Source of the DNA: Rhodococcus sp. HNM0563
Lineage (GTDB): Bacteria; Actinomycetota; Actinomycetes; Mycobacteriales; Mycobacteriaceae
Direction: 5' to 3'
Length of the DNA stretch: 64,000 nt
Assembly (NCBI RefSeq): GCF_012726195.1
Contig: NZ_JAASAF010000003.1
Location: 124,001 to 188,000 of the forward strand
A model generated the notes under the pieces. That model saw nothing but the letters and a program-made list of their open reading frames with translations, had not been told where the DNA came from and made no database searches. Shown here one piece after another: positions 61,441-64,000 of this stretch (position 1 is the first letter of the stretch; each line of letters starts with the position of its first letter). A program made the position numbers and the translations under genes.

Positions 61441-61453
61441 TACCATGGTCACC
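61441..61453 (+). promoter_or_regulatory. -10 box for a leaderless mrp transcript
   Basis: TACCAT at 61441-61446 lies 7 nt before ATG 61454. An in-frame ATG inside the box (61445) is less likely to be the start. Confidence 0.45.
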
Positions 61454-62587
61454 ATGGCAGTCCTTGAGTCCGACATCCGAAGCGCGCTCGCACGGGTCCA
61501 GGATCCGGAGATCCGCAAGCCCATCACGGACCTCGGCATGGTCAAGAGCGTCGATATCCGCGACGACAGCAGTGTCGACATCGAGGTGTATCTCACGACG
61601 GCCGCGTGCCCGATGCGTACCGAGATCACCGATCGGGTCACCAAGGCCGTAGCCGACGTCGCGGGCGTGGGCGAGATCCGAGTGACCCTCGACGTGATGA
61701 ACGACGAGCAGCGCACGGCCCTTCGCAAGTCCCTTCGCGGTGACTCCACCGAACCGGTCATCCCGTTCGCGCAGCCCGGTTCGCTCACGCGCGTCTACGC
61801 GGTGGCCTCCGGCAAGGGCGGCGTCGGCAAATCGTCGGTCACCGTCAACCTCGCAGCTGCGATGGCCGATCGCGGACTGTCCGTAGGTGTGCTCGATGCC
61901 GACATCTACGGCCACTCGATCCCCCGCATGCTCGGCACGTCCGCGAAGCCCACCCAGGTGGAGCGGATGATCGTGCCGCCTATCGCGCACGAAGTGAAGA
62001 TGATTTCCATCGCCCAGTTCACGGAGGGGAACACCCCGGTGGTGTGGCGCGGCCCCATGCTCCACCGGGCATTGCAGCAGTTCCTCGCCGATGTCTTCTG
62101 GGGCGATCTCGACGTGCTGCTGCTTGATCTCCCGCCCGGCACGGGCGACGTCGCGATCTCGGTTGCGCAACTGATCCCCAACGCGGAGATCCTCGTGGTG
62201 ACAACCCCGCAGCAGGCAGCGGCGGAGGTTGCCGAGCGCGCCGGCTCGATTGCCCTGCAGACCCGTCAGCGCATCGCGGGCGTTGTCGAGAACATGTCGT
62301 GGCTCGAACTGCCCGACGGCACCAAGATGGATGTCTTCGGTACCGGTGGCGGCCAGGCAGTCGCAGAGCGGCTCTCACGCGCAGTCGGAGCCGAGGTGCC
62401 GCTGCTGGGCCAGATCCCCCTCGACCCTGCGATCCGTGAGGCGGGCGACGCGGGCACCCCGATCGTCCTCAGCGCCCCGGATTCCGCACCGGGCATCGCG
62501 ATGCGGGAGATCGCCGAGAAGCTCGCAGTCCGTCGTCGTGGTCTGGCAGGAATGTCACTGGGGATCGACACCACCCGGCATCTCTGA
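61454..62587 (+). CDS. mrp: Mrp/ApbC P-loop ATPase, Fe-S cluster carrier type
   Basis: A 377-residue protein. Residues 1-90 form a MIP18/DUF59 domain with C53 in TAACPMR. The ParA/MinD-type ATPase has the deviant Walker A SGKGGVGKSS near 117, GVLDADIYGHS and LLLDLPPGTGD. The C-terminal Cys pair that carries the cluster in E. coli Mrp (CPHCG) is replaced by LPDGT (ENMSWLELPDGTK), as I recall is usual in mycobacteria. It probably moves or builds Fe-S clusters. Confidence 0.94.
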   Translation: MAVLESDIRSALARVQDPEIRKPITDLGMVKSVDIRDDSSVDIEVYLTTAACPMRTEITDRVTKAVADVAGVGEIRVTLDVMNDEQRTALRKSLRGDSTEPVIPFAQPGSLTRVYAVASGKGGVGKSSVTVNLAAAMADRGLSVGVLDADIYGHSIPRMLGTSAKPTQVERMIVPPIAHEVKMISIAQFTEGNTPVVWRGPMLHRALQQFLADVFWGDLDVLLLDLPPGTGDVAISVAQLIPNAEILVVTTPQQAAAEVAERAGSIALQTRQRIAGVVENMSWLELPDGTKMDVFGTGGGQAVAERLSRAVGAEVPLLGQIPLDPAIREAGDAGTPIVLSAPDSAPGIAMREIAEKLAVRRRGLAGMSLGIDTTRHL

Positions 62588-62606
62588 GCCGGCAGGCAAG
62601 CAGCAC

Positions 62607-62640
62607 CGCCCCTCGGGGCGCAGAGCCCCTCCTCGGGGCG
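62607..62640. terminator. GC-rich bidirectional terminator between mrp and tatB
   Basis: CGCCCC (62607-62612) can pair with GGGGCG at 62615-62620 or at 62635-62640, and GCCCC pairs with GGGGC inside. The nested hairpins lie 20 nt after mrp and 5 nt after tatB, the two being convergent. Confidence 0.6.
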
Positions 62641-62644
62641 GACA

Positions 62645-63055
62645 TTACGTCGCGTCGGGATCGATCGGCGGAATCTCGCCCGGAGCGAGGGGCTTCGCCA
62701 TGTCCGGCCGCGAAGGCGTCGAACTGTGGGCGCCTCCACCGGACCCATTGGTCGCCGGGGAATCGAACTTACCCGTGAGGATCGAGTCGTCGCCGTCGAG
62801 AAGATGCTTGGTGATGACGGCCTTCGGCGTCATGCCCCGCAGCTGGTTGAGGTCGGACAGCGGCTTCTGGAGATCGTCGAATTCGGGTCCGAGTTCGTCC
62901 TTGAGCTGCTGCCGGGCACCCGATGCATACTCACGCACCTGCCGGAGCGACTTGGTCACCCACGACACCGCACCCGGAAGTCGCTCCGGACCGAGGACCA
63001 CGAGGGCCGCGATGAGGAGGACCATGAACTCGCCCCAACCGATGTTGCCGAACAC
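62645..63055 (-). CDS. tatB: Sec-independent translocase subunit TatB
   Basis: A 136-residue subunit of the twin-arginine translocon. [20 protein letters not shown] is the single N-terminal membrane helix with the conserved Glu, then GPERLPG forms the hinge and an amphipathic helix follows ([19 protein letters not shown]). The tail is Pro/Gly-rich. GTG 63055 starts it; an upstream extension lacks homology. It is 64 nt after htrA, same strand and order as in mycobacteria. Confidence 0.95.
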   Translation of the reverse strand: MFGNIGWGEFMVLLIAALVVLGPERLPGAVSWVTKSLRQVREYASGARQQLKDELGPEFDDLQKPLSDLNQLRGMTPKAVITKHLLDGDDSILTGKFDSPATNGSGGGAHSSTPSRPDMAKPLAPGEIPPIDPDAT

Positions 63056-63119
63056 GGCACCAGAGTACGTGGTCCACGCAGGATTGCAGCACCGACGGCA
63101 GATGTCACATCCCTCATGA

Positions 63120-64000
63120 TCAATCCGATACCGGTGTGACCTCGATGTCGACCAGGCGCCCCTCACGCACCAACTGCACGGTGACCGGCTGGTCCATCGC
63201 CTGCAGGTGAACGGCGACGACGAGTTCGTCCGCGCTCGTGACCTCTCGGTCGCCGACCTTGACGATCACGTCGCCTTCGACGATGCCTGCCTGCTGAGCC
63301 GGACTGCCCTGCTGCACATTGGCCACCTCGGCGCCGCTGGCAACATCGTTGACGACGGTCCGGGCATTCACACCGATCTCGGGATGATGCATCACACCCT
63401 CGGTGATGAGCGCCTGCGAAACCTCGGTGACGGTATCGATCGGGATCGCGAAGCCCAGACCGACCGATCCGCCGGTCTCCGACTTGATAGCCGAGTTGAT
63501 GCCGATGACCCGGCCTTCCGAGTCGATGAGCGGTCCGCCCGAATTACCCGGGTTGATGGCCGCGTCGGTCTGCACGGCATCGATGACCGCGTCGGTGTCG
63601 GTGCCCTGTCCGTTCAACCGCATGGGCCGATGCAGCGCACTGACGATGCCGCGCGTGACGGTCTTGTTCAGGCCGAGGGGAGAACCGACCGCGACGACGT
63701 CCTCGCCTACCTGGACGTCCTCGGAACGGCCGAGTTCTGCGACGACGAGATTGTCGACGTCATCGACTTTCAGGATCGCCAGATCGGTCTTGATGTCGCG
63801 CCCGACGATCGACGCAGGCACCTTCGTACCGTCGTTGAACGACACCTGCACGTTGGCTTCGGGATTGTTCGCGGCCATCGACACCACGTGGTTGTTGGTA
63901 GCGATATAGCCTTCCCCGTCGATCACGACACCTGATCCGGTTCCGGCGTCCTGGCCGAGCGTGACCTGGATCGACACGACCGCGGGCAGTACGGCGTCGG
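63120..64000 (-). CDS. htrA: HtrA/DegP-type serine protease, C-terminal part
   Basis: About 293 C-terminal residues; the start is beyond the right edge. The protease domain has His in TNNHVV, Asp in KTDLAILKV and Ser in GNSGGPL. One PDZ domain follows (about the last 100 residues: [20 protein letters not shown]). Reading from the edge it begins [12 protein letters not shown], the usual start of the protease core; the missing part should contain a cytoplasmic tail and membrane segment. It acts outside the membrane in envelope quality control, next to tatB. Confidence 0.96.
   Translation of the reverse strand, partial: DAVLPAVVSIQVTLGQDAGTGSGVVIDGEGYIATNNHVVSMAANNPEANVQVSFNDGTKVPASIVGRDIKTDLAILKVDDVDNLVVAELGRSEDVQVGEDVVAVGSPLGLNKTVTRGIVSALHRPMRLNGQGTDTDAVIDAVQTDAAINPGNSGGPLIDSEGRVIGINSAIKSETGGSVGLGFAIPIDTVTEVSQALITEGVMHHPEIGVNARTVVNDVASGAEVANVQQGSPAQQAGIVEGDVIVKVGDREVTSADELVVAVHLQAMDQPVTVQLVREGRLVDIEVTPVSD

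Noticed and set aside
1-64000. CRISPR arrays, insertion sequences, prophage, tRNA or rRNA genes
   Set aside because: No regular repeat-spacer pattern, transposase, integrase, attachment repeat or RNA-gene signature was seen by eye. tRNA and covariance scans would be the decisive check.

Overview
The window is about 64 kb of GC-rich (roughly two-thirds G+C) chromosomal DNA from a mycolic-acid actinobacterium, most likely Rhodococcus or a close relative. The evidence is a fused E1/E2 2-oxoglutarate dehydrogenase/decarboxylase (kgd), many GTG starts, several genes that look leaderless (a TANNNT -10 box 6-7 nt before the start codon), and a gene order that, from memory, parallels Mycobacterium tuberculosis Rv1223-Rv1253: deaD, kgd, an Rv1245c-like SDR, an lpqZ-like lipoprotein, corA, an Rv1234-like protein, an Rv1232c-like MgtE-N/CBS protein, a DUF1003 protein, a transglycosylase, mrp, tatB and htrA. 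I see no tRNA, rRNA, CRISPR array, insertion sequence or phage. Accessory genes are interleaved with this conserved backbone.

Left third (1-26.5 kb): the end of a Cys-rich protein, endonuclease IV, a divergent XRE regulator/SDR pair, a drug-type ABC-2 operon ending in its own TetR gene, a lipoprotein, an ABC exporter plus DinB-like thiol transferase behind a MerR/SoxR-type promoter, deaD, a phosphoribosyltransferase, a long-chain acyl-CoA synthetase, a lysophospholipase-like hydrolase, a TetR/PLP-enzyme pair divergent from a lactone oxidase, an adenine-deaminase-like enzyme, an MFS exporter in line with a degenerate acyl-CoA-synthetase-like protein, a GNAT, a glutathionyl-hydroquinone-reductase-like enzyme, an AraC/VOC pair, an EcsC-like protein and a second ABC-2 operon.

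Middle (26.5-41 kb): a 1,291-residue fused ABC exporter precedes kgd. After kgd come a TetR gene and a divergent operon of flavin monooxygenase, SDR and HSL-type hydrolase, similar in content to the mymA region of M. tuberculosis. Next are an lpqZ-like binding lipoprotein and malic enzyme, whose 474-bp upstream gap carries several repeats.

Right third (41-64 kb): a PHP phosphoesterase with a Tyr/acid-rich membrane protein, corA with a GT-C-like membrane protein, a SUFU-domain protein, an Eis-family acetyltransferase, an AlkZ-like winged-helix protein, a small tyrosine-phosphatase-like protein, and a MacB/FtsX-type ABC operon divergent from a histidine kinase/response regulator pair. Then follow the envelope and magnesium backbone genes (MgtE-N/CBS, DUF1003, two transglycosylase-like proteins), mrp, tatB and the 3' part of htrA. 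The most distinctive signals are the 20-bp palindrome in a 19-bp promoter spacer at 5.8 kb, the degenerate ligase at 18-19 kb, the TetR-controlled oxidative operon at 35 kb, and the repeats around the malic enzyme and two-component genes.
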